Shown piece by piece: positions 1 through 12,237 of a stretch of DNA of 64,000 bases. The DNA is from Arabidopsis thaliana (lineage: Eukaryota > Streptophyta > Magnoliopsida > Brassicales > Brassicaceae): the NCBI RefSeq assembly GCF_000001735.4, contig NC_003074.8:8308101-8372100 (forward strand). The letters are read 5' to 3'. Made by a program: the position numbers and the translations under genes. The notes beneath the pieces were generated by a model. That model was not told the origin of the DNA, ran no database searches, and saw nothing but the letters and a program-made list of their open reading frames with translations. How positions within the stretch are numbered: position 1 is the first letter of the stretch; the number at the start of each line of letters is the position of its first letter.

Positions 1-1391
1 TAATAATATTAAAGCATATATACTAGTATAAAACTGGTAATTTTTCGTAGAGGATTGTTTTCTCAAAGCCCAAACAGTAGTTGCAAATTTGTAATAACCA
101 GATTTTGAAGTAAAATAAAATGGTGAGGAAATTTTAGAATAATTTATTTATCAAAAAAAAACTTTAGAATATGTTACATATTTGGTAGTTATAGTATTGT
201 ATCAAATACACATATTAATCGAATTGTTTGATAAAATGGAAGTAAATTATTTTTGACTGAACTATGTAGCACATATTTATTTTATATGAATCTCAAAATC
301 ATTTATATAATTTATGAAAAAGTTAGTTTTTTTTCTATTCGATACGTTAACAATTAATTATGACCAATAAATTGTTTTAAGGCATTCAGCAGTCTAAAAA
401 TAAAGACTGAAAATGGCGTCATAATAAACGTAAATGCAGTAAATATTATTCCCTCTATTTTTGAATATTTGTAGTTTAAAATTTTTGCACACAAATTAAG
501 AAAACATACAAATCTCATTTAATTTATCTCTTTCTTATAAAAATATTATTAATTACAATTAATCCAACCAATAAAAAAATATGATATAAAATATAATTGG
601 TTAAAAACTATTAAACACATTTAATTTTGCATAGAAAAGTGAAAACAACACTTATAGTAAAAAAAATAAAAAATCTTTAAATTACACTTAATTAGAAATA
701 GAAAGAATACAAAACGTACGGATGTTGTTAACCTAAACACGATTACTACCGAGACTAAAGATGTCTAAGTTTAATACTAAGAAAAGTAAAACAATTTTTC
801 GAGCAGATATATGAATAGTGATTTTTTGGGTCAACACATAATCCACCCAACGTTGATTTTTGTTTGTCGTTTACAATCTCTAAAACGTTTATTTTCTAAG
901 AAATATACGTGTGGGCTCATTTTAATGCCCTTCGTGCGTCTACCCGACGACTTTGTTTACTCGAAACTATATCACACACTACACCACATATTTCAACATC
1001 ACACTGTATACACACATTTATATATACATGCAGACCGATTATTATAATAATATTTTCTCCGGTCCCTAAAACATATATATCATTCATTCCCACATGAGAT
1101 ATAATATTATGTAAAACATACTTTTGACTATGTTGCCAATAATCAAAAAGACATCTCTCTCTCTCTCTCTCACATCCTATTTTCCAAGAAGCTCACCAAT
1201 GCTTTTGAATTCTCCCACATGTCTTTTGACAATTTTAGTATAAATACTCAAACCCCTTAGTCAGTCATTCTCATGTTCATCAACAGCATTTGATCTCAAG
1301 CTCATAGGAATTTGATCTCCACATTATATCTTGATCATCACCACAAGAAAAACATTTCAACTTCTTTTATCAGCAATCACAAATCAAAGAG
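1..1391 (+). promoter_or_regulatory. Upstream region and 5' leader of MYB15
   Basis: AT-rich non-coding DNA with no convincing ORF. A TATA-like TATAAATA lies near 1240-1247, about 150 bp before the MYB15 start codon. A CT microsatellite occupies about 1152-1171. TTGAC W-box cores occur near 1124 and 1225, which would fit the stress induction reported for MYB15, but cores this short arise often by chance. The first 1.1 kb shows no other clear structure. Confidence 0.5.
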
Positions 1392-2524
1392 ATGGGAAGA
1401 GCTCCATGCTGTGAGAAGATGGGGTTGAAGAGAGGACCATGGACACCTGAAGAAGATCAAATCTTGGTCTCTTTTATCCTCAACCATGGACATAGTAACT
1501 GGCGAGCCCTCCCTAAGCAAGCTGGTATGTAAAAATTATAATATCAAATTTCTTAATTTTGATCAAATTTCTTACATTAATTATTGGTAATTATTATTTA
1601 CAGGTCTTTTGAGATGTGGAAAAAGCTGTAGACTTAGGTGGATGAACTATTTAAAGCCTGATATTAAACGTGGCAATTTCACCAAAGAAGAGGAAGATGC
1701 TATCATCAGCTTACACCAAATACTTGGCAATAGGTATTTTACTTCACATATAAGTATATAACCGACACACAAGTTTTATTTTGTTTTCTTACTATATATA
1801 AATCACCAAAAGAAAGTAACTTTATACACACGTCTAGGTCGCACTACTATTCTTTTAACTACACAATGATCGGCTCTTTAATTACTTTTGTATTGATGTT
1901 CTTCGTTTTCCTTTTGGTATCATCTTTAGATGGTCAGCGATTGCAGCAAAACTGCCTGGAAGAACCGATAACGAGATCAAGAACGTATGGCACACTCACT
2001 TGAAGAAGAGACTCGAAGATTATCAACCAGCTAAACCTAAGACCAGCAACAAAAAGAAGGGTACTAAACCAAAATCTGAATCCGTAATAACGAGCTCGAA
2101 CAGTACTAGAAGCGAATCGGAGCTAGCAGATTCATCAAACCCTTCTGGAGAAAGCTTATTTTCGACATCGCCTTCGACAAGTGAGGTTTCTTCGATGACA
2201 CTCATAAGCCACGACGGCTATAGCAACGAGATTAATATGGATAACAAACCGGGAGATATCAGTACTATCGATCAAGAATGTGTTTCTTTCGAAACTTTTG
2301 GTGCGGATATCGATGAAAGCTTCTGGAAAGAGACACTGTATAGCCAAGATGAACACAACTACGTATCGAATGACCTAGAAGTGGCTGGTTTAGTTGAGAT
2401 ACAACAAGAGTTTCAAAACTTGGGCTCCGCTAATAATGAGATGATTTTTGACAGTGAGATGGACTTCTGGTTCGATGTATTGGCTAGAACCGGCGGGGAA
2501 CAAGATCTCTTAGCCGGGCTCTAG
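1392..2524 (+). CDS. MYB15: R2R3-MYB transcription factor MYB15
   Basis: Three exons: 1392-1524, 1604-1733 and 1930-2524, giving 285 aa. The N-terminus starts [20 protein letters not shown], the usual start of subgroup-2 R2R3-MYBs. Two MYB repeats with regularly spaced Trp residues cover about residues 10-115; R3 ends in the typical [19 protein letters not shown]. The rest is an acidic, Ser-rich tail, probably for activation, ending in a W-F-D-V-L acidic motif. Both introns fall in the MYB domain at the positions usual for R2R3 genes. I recognise this as Arabidopsis MYB15 (At3g23250), a nuclear regulator linked in the literature to CBF/cold responses and to lignin and coumarin defence genes. 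Those roles are family knowledge, not read from the DNA. Confidence 0.96.
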
Positions 2525-3694
2525 TTAACATGTTTGAGGAGTAAAGTGAAATGGTGCAAATTAGTTAAGGCTAAGAAATTCAAAAGCTTTTGTTTACCGA
2601 GAAAAAAACACACTCTAACTCTTGATGTGATGTAGTTAGTGTATTAATTAGAGGCTGCGTTTTCAAAAAATTGAATTCATTTGTTTCTCCAAAATTGAGT
2701 AGTTTAGCTTGTACGAGTAATTAATAATCAATGACAAGTAATCAAAGAGTCTACGTATATTAATATTGCCTTGTTGATGAAATAATTATCCAACAAACAT
2801 TGGATGCCACTATAACAACAACAGCAATTAAAATAATATAAGTACTAGATTAATTCACTGTTATAATCATTTTCTAATGAGGTTTTGAAAGTTCAACTAT
2901 GGCGGAAAAGGTAAAGTTACGTAGTTTTATAATAAATAACTTGAGAAAAAGGAGCTTAATGATCATAAACATTTTTAATTAAAATCTCAAATCTCTAAAC
3001 ATTTGTAGTTTATGTGTTAACGACGTCTATGCGTCATCATCCAAATTTAAGCCCCATATTGATGACAAAAAATATTTAAATTATAATTATACAAAACATA
3101 TAAAACTATTGATTACGTTTTTTTTGGTAAGGAAAACTATTGATTACTCTTAAACTAGATGTTGTCCTTTAAGATAATAGCCCACCAAAAACAAAATCGA
3201 GATAATAATAATCTAATTATTTTTAAAAATTTAGACACTGCTTTGTATTGTAATTTTTGAATATCTAATTCATAACATAATTAAGGTAGCTTAAAAGAAA
3301 AGAAAAGAAAAAATTGTGCCCTTTATTTGAGAAAGGTATAATTGTGTGAAGTTAAACGATGACGTTTCTTTGGTACCTTAAATATTAATTTGTGTTTGAT
3401 AATTTATTGTCTATAGATTGAATGCTTTGTTACATAAATGGGTTTGAATCAATGGATAATGGATTAAAGAAATGGATGTTTACATTAAACAACCACACAA
3501 GTATACCGAACCGAAATTGTTTGATGGCTTTGTTATAGACCGAACCAGGTTTCCAATTCGGAACCAATAATTATTAACCTGAACCAAATCGAAATTTGCC
3601 GTCTCCGAATTCAACCGAACCGAAGTTTTTTTTCCGGTTTAGGAGCTTCGTTTTATTGTTGATGCTTCAATTTCCCTTTGGCCTTTGATACAAA
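2525..3694. other. Intergenic spacer after MYB15
   Basis: AT-rich spacer with the MYB15 3' UTR at its left end and the promoter of the next plus-strand gene at its right. A run of GAACCGAA-like motifs (CCGAACCGAA, GAACCAATAA, CCGAATTCAACCGAACCG) lies at about 3507-3622. These are common low-complexity elements in Arabidopsis and no function is assigned. No coding sequence seen. Confidence 0.5.
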
Positions 3695-4847
3695 ATGGTA
3701 GAGAGATTCTTCCCGACGAAGCGGAGCTCCGGCGACGAGAATCACCGTCGGGGAAATCTCTCGCTTCTCTCCGGTCCAATTTCCTCGTATCTTTCTTCCT
3801 CAGACGCTTTTCTCTTAAATTTGATTCTCTCTTTACTCTGTCTCACTCATTGTTCCTCTCTACAGAGGCAAAACCTCTCTGCTCTTCCAATTAGCTCTCA
3901 ATGTAGCGAGTGCTTCTACAACCACTCGTGTCGTCTTCATCTGTCACCGGAAAAAAATCGAATCCAATCCTCCGTTTCTCTCTCAGGTACCTTTACGCCA
4001 TCTTCATCTGATCTTTCTGTTAGGTTTTGTATTGAGGAATTTCAAATTCTTCTCAGGGAATCGATCCTTCCTCTGATGTATTCAATCGAATCCAGATTAA
4101 GTAAGAACACAAAACCAATTTGAAAACTAATTTAACTTAGTTTAGCGAATGATTCGATGATTTTGTGATTGAAGATATGTAGATGATGATGAAGGAATCA
4201 GAAAATACTTTGCTGCGTTTCATCTTCATCATGTTGATGATTTACCATCTGCAGTTATAATCGATGATTTTGGTGATTACTTTAGCAAATTGTAAGCTCA
4301 AGATTTTGCTCAAATCCATTATAAGAATGATGATGATGATGATGATGATGATGATACAAAATTCATGACTCGAGTTGTTAAATTAGGAACTCGGTGATGA
4401 ATTCTCGGGCTAGAGACATGGCGATGGTTCGGACTCTTGCTCTATGCCACAATGCTATAGTTGATGCTAAGTGAGTGAACCTTTTTTCAATTTTCCATGA
4501 CTAGTTGGTATTTTGCAAAATGGTTATATGAGTGCTTTGGTTTTAGTAGGAAAGCTTTGTGCGAGCTTGTCTTATCTGAGACTAACCATGGAGACTCTCC
4601 GAGGTCGTTGTTCATCTACAAACGATGGATTCCGAAGATCTTTACTATAAAAGGTTTTGTGTTTTTTATGTTCCTATAAACATTACAACATTTTGCTGAC
4701 GCTTAGTTTGTGATATCCATTTAATGTGATGAAGGTCATGGTGATGGATCGTTTCTATTGACAAGTAATGATACATCCGAGAGAAGCGCCAAGTATTCGA
4801 TCGCGCTGCAATATCTCATCTTGGAGCAGATTATTGATGATAGTTAG
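3695..4847 (+). CDS. RecA-like P-loop ATPase family protein (SWSAP1-like?)
   Basis: Reconstructed by hand as seven exons: 3695-3786, 3866-3986, 4057-4100, 4175-4291, 4387-4470, 4547-4653 and 4735-4847, giving 225 aa in one continuous frame. Splicing intron 1 creates a Walker A loop, GPISSGKTS (residues 27-35), that no unspliced frame shows. A Walker B-like strand, AVIIDDFGD, follows at about 112-120. The body also has a conserved-looking VVFICHRKK strand and an LSETNHGDSPR segment resembling a RecA-core loop. The small size and layout suggest the SWSAP1-type RecA paralogues that partner SWS1 in recombination, but that assignment is inference; a general P-loop NTPase is the safer name. Exon 6 has a TAGTAG tandem acceptor (4544-4549) that could add or drop one codon. 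Probably the locus annotated At3g23255. Confidence 0.75.
4327..4355 (+). repeat. GAT trinucleotide microsatellite in an intron
   Basis: About ten tandem ATG/GAT units in intron 4 of the RecA-like gene. The perfect repeat lies wholly in the intron and does not alter the protein. Confidence 0.9.
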
Positions 4848-5233
4848 TTAACAGAGGAGAGTATCCCCTAGTGACAAGTTCTGTTTTTAAGATATTTTAG
4901 TCAACCCGTTTCTTTAAATTCTTGTTGTTTTAAGAAGTTTTGCATTATTAGGTACTTCTTTGCGAAAAATTGTTAAATTGTCTTTCTTGGCTCAGTTTGT
5001 TTTAAAATAGAAAACCTAGGTATAGTAAGGATTAGGTCTTTTTAGCTTGCTTGCGACTCTCGGAGAAAGAAAGGGTGAGCTCTCTGCTAAATTTGCTGGC
5101 AAGCTTGGGTCGGCTTGCTCTCTCTCCATCTCTCGCTCTCATATTCTAATTACCGAATTTGATGTTGATTGACAAAGTTATTTAATCACAAGTGCTGTAT
5201 AATTAGGGATTAGGTCGTTTTTTCCTTGTAGCT

Positions 5234-6322
5234 ATGGAGTGGAGAAGCCTTCCGGTGGAATTGCAAGAAGAGATACTTTCTAGGGTTCCGGCTAAATATT
5301 TGGCACGATTGCGATCAACATCGAAACAATGGAACGCTCTATCGAAAACTGGGAGTTTTGCTAAGAAGCACTCTGCTAATGCAACAAAGGAGCCTCTGAT
5401 TATCATGTTGAAGGATTCTAGGGTTTACTTAGCAAGTGTCAATCTCCATGGAGTTCACAACAACGTTGCTCAATCTTTTGAGTTAGGATCTCGATTGTAC
5501 CTTAAAGATCCGCACATTTCTAACGTCTTTCACTGTGATGGCTTGTTATTGCTCTGCTCCATTAAGGAGAATACACTCGAGGTTTGGAATCCATGTTCAG
5601 GAGAAGCCAAGTTAATTAAACCTAGACACAGCTACTACAAGGAATCAGACTTTTATGCTCTTGGTTATGACAACAAATCCTCCTGCAAGAAATACAAAGT
5701 CTTGAGGGTGATTAGTCAAGTCCATGTTCAAGGTGACTTCAAGATTGAGTACGAAATCTATGACTTCACCAATGATTCTTGGAGGGTTCATGGTGCGACT
5801 ACCGAACTGTCTATAAGACAAAAGCATCCCGTGTCTGTGAAAGGAAGTACTTATTGGGTTGTTCGTAATAGGTATTTTCCATATAAATACTTCCTAAGTT
5901 TTGATTTTTCAACCGAGAGATTTCAAAGTCTGTCTCTTCCTCAGCCGTTTCCTTATCTGGTTACGGATTTATCAGTGGTTAGAGAAGAGCAACTCTGTCT
6001 GTTTGGTTATTATAATTGGTCAACAACTTCAGAAGACTTAAATGTATGGGTGACAACTAGTCTCGGATCAGTCGTGTCATGGAGCAAGTTCTTAACAATA
6101 CAAATCATTAAGCCGAGAGTGGATATGTTTGATTATGGGATGAGTTTCTTGGTCGACGAGCAAAACAAATCTTTAGTGTGTTGGATCTCCCAAAAAGTCT
6201 TACACATTGTGGGAGAAATTTATCACATACAAGATTTGGATGATCATGGTAGAGATTCTGCGTTAAGATCATCATGCTCAGTTCTTATGAATTATGTTCC
6301 AAGTTTAGCCCAAATCCAATAA
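5234..6322 (+). CDS. F-box protein with F-box-associated (FBA) domain
   Basis: Single-exon gene of 362 aa. The F-box is at residues 3-45 (LPVELQEEILSRVPAKYLARLRSTSKQWNAL). A long FBA/kelch-associated type domain fills the rest, with the usual landmarks: FHCDGLLLLC near residue 98, EVWNPCSGEAKLI near 115, ALGYDNKS near 140 and DFSTERFQ near 225. Proteins of this class act as substrate receptors in SCF ubiquitin ligases by binding ASK/Skp1; the substrate cannot be predicted. The start is the first in-frame ATG and sits directly at the F-box, as is typical. The family is very large and fast-evolving in Arabidopsis. I believe this is At3g23260. No frame lesions seen. Confidence 0.93.
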   Translation: MEWRSLPVELQEEILSRVPAKYLARLRSTSKQWNALSKTGSFAKKHSANATKEPLIIMLKDSRVYLASVNLHGVHNNVAQSFELGSRLYLKDPHISNVFHCDGLLLLCSIKENTLEVWNPCSGEAKLIKPRHSYYKESDFYALGYDNKSSCKKYKVLRVISQVHVQGDFKIEYEIYDFTNDSWRVHGATTELSIRQKHPVSVKGSTYWVVRNRYFPYKYFLSFDFSTERFQSLSLPQPFPYLVTDLSVVREEQLCLFGYYNWSTTSEDLNVWVTTSLGSVVSWSKFLTIQIIKPRVDMFDYGMSFLVDEQNKSLVCWISQKVLHIVGEIYHIQDLDDHGRDSALRSSCSVLMNYVPSLAQIQ

Positions 6323-8335
6323 AGATTTGGCCTGATCTCTTGGAGGAGGCAAACACAAAGGACTTTGTATGAATTCTGTTCCAATTTTGACTTGTAATTC
6401 TCGCACCAATCTAGCCAAGTCCCTTTTTCTTTTTTTCCTTTAGGAACTTTAATATTGATCAGGTTTAAGGTTTTCTCTGGTTCCATGAACTTAAAAATAA
6501 TCAACTTTGCTTACATGTGTTATCGCTTGAGTTATTTTATGGATTATATACATTCAAATACTCAAGCATATAAATGGTGAATCAGCTTGTAGCTAGAAAC
6601 TGAAAACCATTCGTTTGACCTAAAAACGAATAAACTTTACAGTGAGCAGAAGAATCAACTGGCAATTAGTAACCTATTTATCCACTTTTACATATAAAAT
6701 GTTTTATTCAATCTAAAACTGGGAAATAGTACCAATTTATACAAGAGAGGATTGATATATTTTTGTCAACACAAGAGTGACTTGAAAAGCTTTCTTGAAA
6801 AGAATAAAGAAAAGACAATCAAGCAGTGTACAAACGAATCAATTGTCAATCCTCAATCTTTTTTTTGGTCAGCATCAATCTTATTTTGTAGAAATACAAA
6901 CAAAAAGACGCACAAGTAGGAGAAACAAAGACAGGAAGAAGAATAAATAGATCAATAGAACTTCGAATGAACCTTTCTTGGAACTCAAGAAAAGATCTCT
7001 CTTTGCAGATTTGCCAGATAGTGCTCTCATCACTATGCCTTCTAAAATACCTTTCCTTGGAAAAAGGACGAGACAAGTACTCGAGAAACCGAGAACGTTG
7101 CCTCGAGCTTGTATTTTGAAGATACCTTGCTTTGAAATGAACGATAAGACAGTGCGACATGACATGAAGGAGACGAGAAATCAAAAATCTCTAACCGATG
7201 TAGCAATCTCGAGGTCTCTAACTTTCGATCTGAGCTTGTTAATAAAGCTCCTCCTTGCCAGTTTCACCACATTTTTCTTCTTGCCAAACTGCAAAAGAGC
7301 CATCAGCAACTCTTTTTTTTTTTTTTTTTTTTTTTTTGCAAAGAATGATGTGTTGGAAGAAATCACAATGGTTATCAAGGAAAAATTAGTCTTAGATACT
7401 TTACTTGAAGGTCATAAATAATTGAACCTCATTGTCTTATAAATTACTAGTATCATGTTTCAATGATTGAAATGCAATTTGTGTGTATTGCTTATCCATA
7501 TATGTTATCGTTTTTGTTCACATTTGATAACGGTCGGTCTTCTCAATTTCCCTTATTAGTTACCTTCCCGTTTTTGTGATTTAATAACAACAATGGTTGT
7601 AAGTACTTCCCTAGCCTCATCATTGCAGTAAAAGATTAACGAAGATTTATACAAAGATGAACAACATATAAAAATGTTAAAAATCACACTGTTACTCTAA
7701 AATTCTAATTGGAAGTTTATGTTGTATTGTACGAACTACAAGCTACTAAATTCTATGATGCTGTTTCTTTTTGCGTGGAACACAATTTTCAATTCTAGTT
7801 CTATTTCAATATTTGTAGATCAAGGGTAGATTGAAATTGATCATGGTCGTAAAACATGTTTAGTGTTCCATTGAATTGGTCTAATCTTATTTCTTCCTCA
7901 CAACGTCACGTAACAACCATCAACTAAATGTCTATTTTAAGCTAAATGTTAATCATAAAGTATTAAATTAAAAATAAAAAGACAGAAAAACGTGGTAAGA
8001 AAGAAGGAAGAGCGCCAAAGTCTGAGCTAAATCTATGGTGGTTTCAAGCATTCCTAAAATGGCAATCTTCTCACAAAAAAATATTATCTCACCACTGAAC
8101 CATTCTTACAATTCCTCATATCATTATTCCAAACTGAAAAACTTCCCAAGATTTTTTGTGTGTAGATATGTTTTGATAGATTGAAGATAAGTTTAAATGA
8201 TTTTGGATGAGACTTGAAGCGGATCAAGCTAGAGAAAGGAATCGACGACAAATGAATCTATGAAGACAGGTGAATTACAACACTTGATGCTTCTTGAGTT
8301 TATCCGACGTTCTTCTTTCGGGTTTCTCAGATGGA
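6323..8335. other. Intergenic spacer with unassigned open frames
   Basis: Non-coding spacer between the F-box and PRAF genes. A long poly(T) run (about 7311-7338) interrupts an otherwise mixed sequence. Overlapping open frames exist on both strands at 6846-7184 (minus) and 6978-7421 (plus). Neither shows a recognisable domain, and the plus frame runs through the homopolymer, so I do not call a gene. The last 250 bp are probably PRAF 5' leader. Confidence 0.4.
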
Positions 8336-11300
8336 ATGGCAGATCCTGCTAGTTGTTATATCTATCACGAGCGTGACGTCGACCAAGTTTGTTTTCCTTC
8401 TATCTTAGTACTATATTGGAGATCCTTTTCAGCCATAAGAAATGAAATAAGAGAACAAATTTTATGTTTTTATTTTATTTTATTTTATTTTATTTTATTT
8501 TATGTTCAATGATATTACTTTCACATTTACCACATATTATAATTCACTTTTTTCATTTTGTTGTAGGCACTTGTCGTATTGAAAAAGGGAACTCAATTAC
8601 TCAAGTATAGTCGGAAAGGGAAACCTAAATTCCGCGCATTCAGGCTTTCTCCGGTATGCGATGTTTTTCGATGTCTCGTTTATATATGTTATACAAACTA
8701 TACATATGTTTTGTGCTAGTATGTTCTCCATATATCGTGCTTACTATTACATTGCGCTCATAGTATATGATGACACTCCATGTTTATTAATATAGGATGA
8801 AAAAACGTTGATTTGGTTCTCGCGTGGAGAAGAAAAAGGTTTGAAGTTATTTGAAGTTTCTCGTATTGTCCCGGGACAAAGAACTGTGAGTTTAACCGAA
8901 TCTTTTACTTAAAAGCAAGTTCTTTTTTTCGGTTTCTAACCATTTTTCATGAATAGGCTGTTTTTAAGAGATTTCTACGTCCAGAGAAAGATCACTTATC
9001 ATTTTCACTTCTATATAACAACAGAGAAAGGTCACTTGATCTGGTTAGTAAAGAGAACATTTCAACTTAGATTGTAAAATTGAACATTCACTTATTACAT
9101 ATGTTCTTTTTTTCTTTTCTTTTTGAACAGATTTGTAAGGACAAAGCTGAGACAGAGGTGTGGTTTGCTGCCCTTAAATTTTTGATTGAAAAAAGTCGTA
9201 ATCGACGCGCCAGAAGTGAAATCCCTGAGGTATGTTTTCTTCATAATTTCTATACATTATGTTATATATCTTATATGTAGTCAAATTTATAATGCATTGA
9301 TTCATTTTTGTTATTCAGATACATGATAGTGACACTTTCTCTGTTGGTCGTCAATCTATAGACTTTGTCCCAAGCAATATTCCACGAGGTAGAACATCAA
9401 TTGACTTAGGCTATCAGAACAATTCAGATGTGGGATATGAACGTGGAAACATGTTAAGACCAAGTACAGATGGTTTTCGGATCAGTGTCTCAAGCACACC
9501 AAGTTGTTCAAGTGGAGGATCTGGTCCGGATGATATTGAATCATTAGGTGATGTTTACGTTTGGGGTGAAGTTTGGACTGAAGGGATATTACCAGACGGA
9601 ACTGCTAGCAATGAAACTGTGAAAACAGATGTACTAACTCCAAGACCTTTGGAATCAAATGTTGTTCTCGATGTTCACCAGATTGTTTGCGGTGTAAGGC
9701 ACGTTGCGCTTGTGACAAGACAAGGAGAGGTTTTTACTTGGGGAGAAGAAGTTGGAGGAAGGCTTGGACATGGTATACAAGTAGATATTAGTCGTCCAAA
9801 ACTCGTTGAGTTTCTTGCTCTAACCAACATAGACTTTGTTGCATGTGGAGAATATCATACTTGTGTTGTATCTACCTCTGGTGACTTGTTTTCATGGGGA
9901 GATGGAATCCATAATGTTGGGCTATTAGGACATGGTAGTGATATAAGCCATTGGATACCTAAAAGAGTCTCTGGTCCTTTAGAAGGTCTTCAAGTACTCT
10001 CAGTTGCTTGTGGAACATGGCATTCAGCTTTAGCTACTGCGAACGGGAAGCTATTCACGTTTGGTGATGGAGCGTTTGGCGTTTTAGGTCATGGAAACAG
10101 AGAAAGTGTTTCATATCCTAAGGAAGTACAATCATTAAACGGTTTGAAAACGGTGAAAGTAGCTTGTAGTATTTGGCATACCGCAGCGATTGTCGAGGTT
10201 ATGGGTCAAACCGCTACGAGTATGTCATCTAGGAAGTTGTTTACTTGGGGTGATGGTGACAAAAACAGGTTGGGACACGGAAACAAAGAGACTTACTTGC
10301 TTCCAACTTGTGTATCTTCTCTTATTGACTACAACTTTCATAAGATTGCTTGTGGGCATACATTTACCGTCGCACTCACAACTTCTGGACATGTTTTTAC
10401 TATGGGTGGTACCGCTCATGGTCAGCTAGGTAACTCAATCTCTGATGGTAAATTACCATGCTTGGTTCAAGATAGATTAGTCGGAGAATTCGTGGAAGAA
10501 ATCGCGTGCGGAGCTCACCATGTCGCGGTTTTGACATCTAGAAGTGAAGTCTTCACGTGGGGAAAAGGTGCTAATGGAAGATTAGGACATGGAGATACAG
10601 AGGATAAAAGAACACCAACTTTGGTTGAAGCCTTGAGAGATAGGCATGTGAAGAGTTTATCTTGCGGCTCAAACTTTACGTCAAGTATATGTATACATAA
10701 GTGGGTATCCGGAGCAGATCAGTCAATCTGCTCCGGATGTCGTCAAGCATTCGGATTTACCCGGAAGAGGCATAACTGTTATAACTGTGGTTTAGTCCAT
10801 TGTCATGCTTGTAGCTCAAAGAAAGCTTTAAAAGCAGCTTTAGCTCCAACTCCGGGGAAACCACATCGCGTATGTGATGCTTGTTACAGCAAACTTAAAG
10901 CCGCGGAGTCTGGTTATAGTTCTAATGTAAACAGGAATGTTGCAACTCCAGGACGGTCAATAGATGGATCAGTAAGAACTGATAGAGAAACAACAAGGTC
11001 ATCGAAAGTTCTCTTGTCCGCAAATAAAAATTCAGTCATGTCATCATCAAGGCCTGGATTCACACCTGAGTCTTCTAATGCTCGTGCCTCGCAAGTTCCA
11101 TCTCTCCAACAACTTAAAGACATTGCATTCCCAAGTTCGCTTAGCGCCATTCAAAATGCTTTCAAACCTGTTGTTGCTCCAACTACTACTCCACCACGTA
11201 CACTTGTTATTGGACCATCATCTCCATCACCGCCTCCACCTCCAAGATCATCCTCTCCTTATGCAAGAAGACCGAGCCCTCCACGCACTTCTGGATTTTC

Positions 11301-12237
11301 AAGAAGTGTTATCGATAGTTTAAGGAAGACTAACGAAGTTATGAACCAAGAAATGACAAAACTGCATAGTCAGGTATCTTCATTACTTTTTTTCTTGTTT
11401 TCAAGCACCAAACACTAACAATATAATAAACCTAACTCATTATTGGAACAACTCAAACTTTTAGGTTAAGAATTTGAAGCAGAGATGTAATAATCAAGGT
11501 ACAGAGATTGAAAGATTTCAAAAAGCAGCTAAAGACGCTTCTGAATTAGCTGCAAGACAATCTTCAAAACATAAAGCAGCAACAGAAGCACTCAAGTCTG
11601 TTGCAGAACAGGTTTGCTTCATTTGTTTTATGCTCAAAGAATCTTTTTTTTTTTGTTGCAACATATCATATGATATTTTCTATTTCAGTTAAAAGAATTG
11701 AAGGAGAAATTACCTCCAGAAGTATCAGAGAGTGAAGCATTTGAATCCATTAACTCTCAAGCTGAAGCTTATCTAAACGCAAACAAAGTATCAGAAACAT
11801 CTCCACTTACAACTTCGGGACAAGAACAAGAAACATATCAAAAGACAGAGGAACAAGTACCTTCTAACTCAAGTATAACCGAGACATCGAGTTCATCAAG
11901 GGCACCAAGTACAGAAGCTTCATCATCAAGAATAAGTGGAAAAGAAAGTAAAGAACAATTTGAGCCTGGTGTTTATGTGACTTATGAGGTAGACATGAAT
12001 GGTAACAAGATCTTTCGACGAGTTAGATTTAGTAAAAAAAGATTTGATGAGCATCAAGCAGAAGATTGGTGGACCAAAAACAAAGATAGGTTGCTTAAGT
12101 GTTATAGTTCAAATTCATCATCATCATCATCATCATCGAATCCAACGGCTTCCGACTCACCTGTTGCTCCACAACCACCGTCTGATCCGTCGGTACCTGA
12201 ACAGAGCAATGAGAAGGAACCAGATTCTGAAACCTAG
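8336..12237 (+). CDS. PRAF-family protein: PH, RCC1 repeats, FYVE zinc finger, BRX
   Basis: Eight coding exons: 8336-8386, 8567-8653, 8796-8885, 8957-9043, 9131-9229, 9319-11373, 11465-11611 and 11689-12237, giving about 1,054 aa. All internal junctions are phase 0. A PH-like domain spans the first five exons ([20 protein letters not shown] onward). About seven RCC1 blades lie in the large exon, each with an FTWG/FSWG-type strand and GRLGHG turn. A FYVE finger follows ([13 protein letters not shown], then [16 protein letters not shown] and VCDAC), then a proline-rich stretch, a coiled coil and a C-terminal BRX-like module ([11 protein letters not shown] through DRLLKCY). PRAFs bind phosphoinositides and are thought to act at membranes in trafficking, polarity or small-GTPase signalling. 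The FYVE core reads HNC where animal FYVE fingers have HHC, a known plant PRAF feature. I believe this is At3g23270. The start gives [17 protein letters not shown], the expected N-terminus. Confidence 0.93.
8467..8505 (+). repeat. ATTTT pentanucleotide microsatellite
   Basis: About seven tandem TTTTA units in intron 1 of the PRAF gene. Simple repeat; no coding effect. Confidence 0.9.

Noticed and set aside
6846..7421. Overlapping open frames on both strands
   Set aside because: No recognisable domain, the plus frame begins at a non-ATG codon and runs into a poly(T)-encoded Phe run, and no supporting splice model was found.
10914..11150. Minus-strand frame inside the PRAF gene
   Set aside because: Shadow of the long plus-strand coding exon; no independent features.
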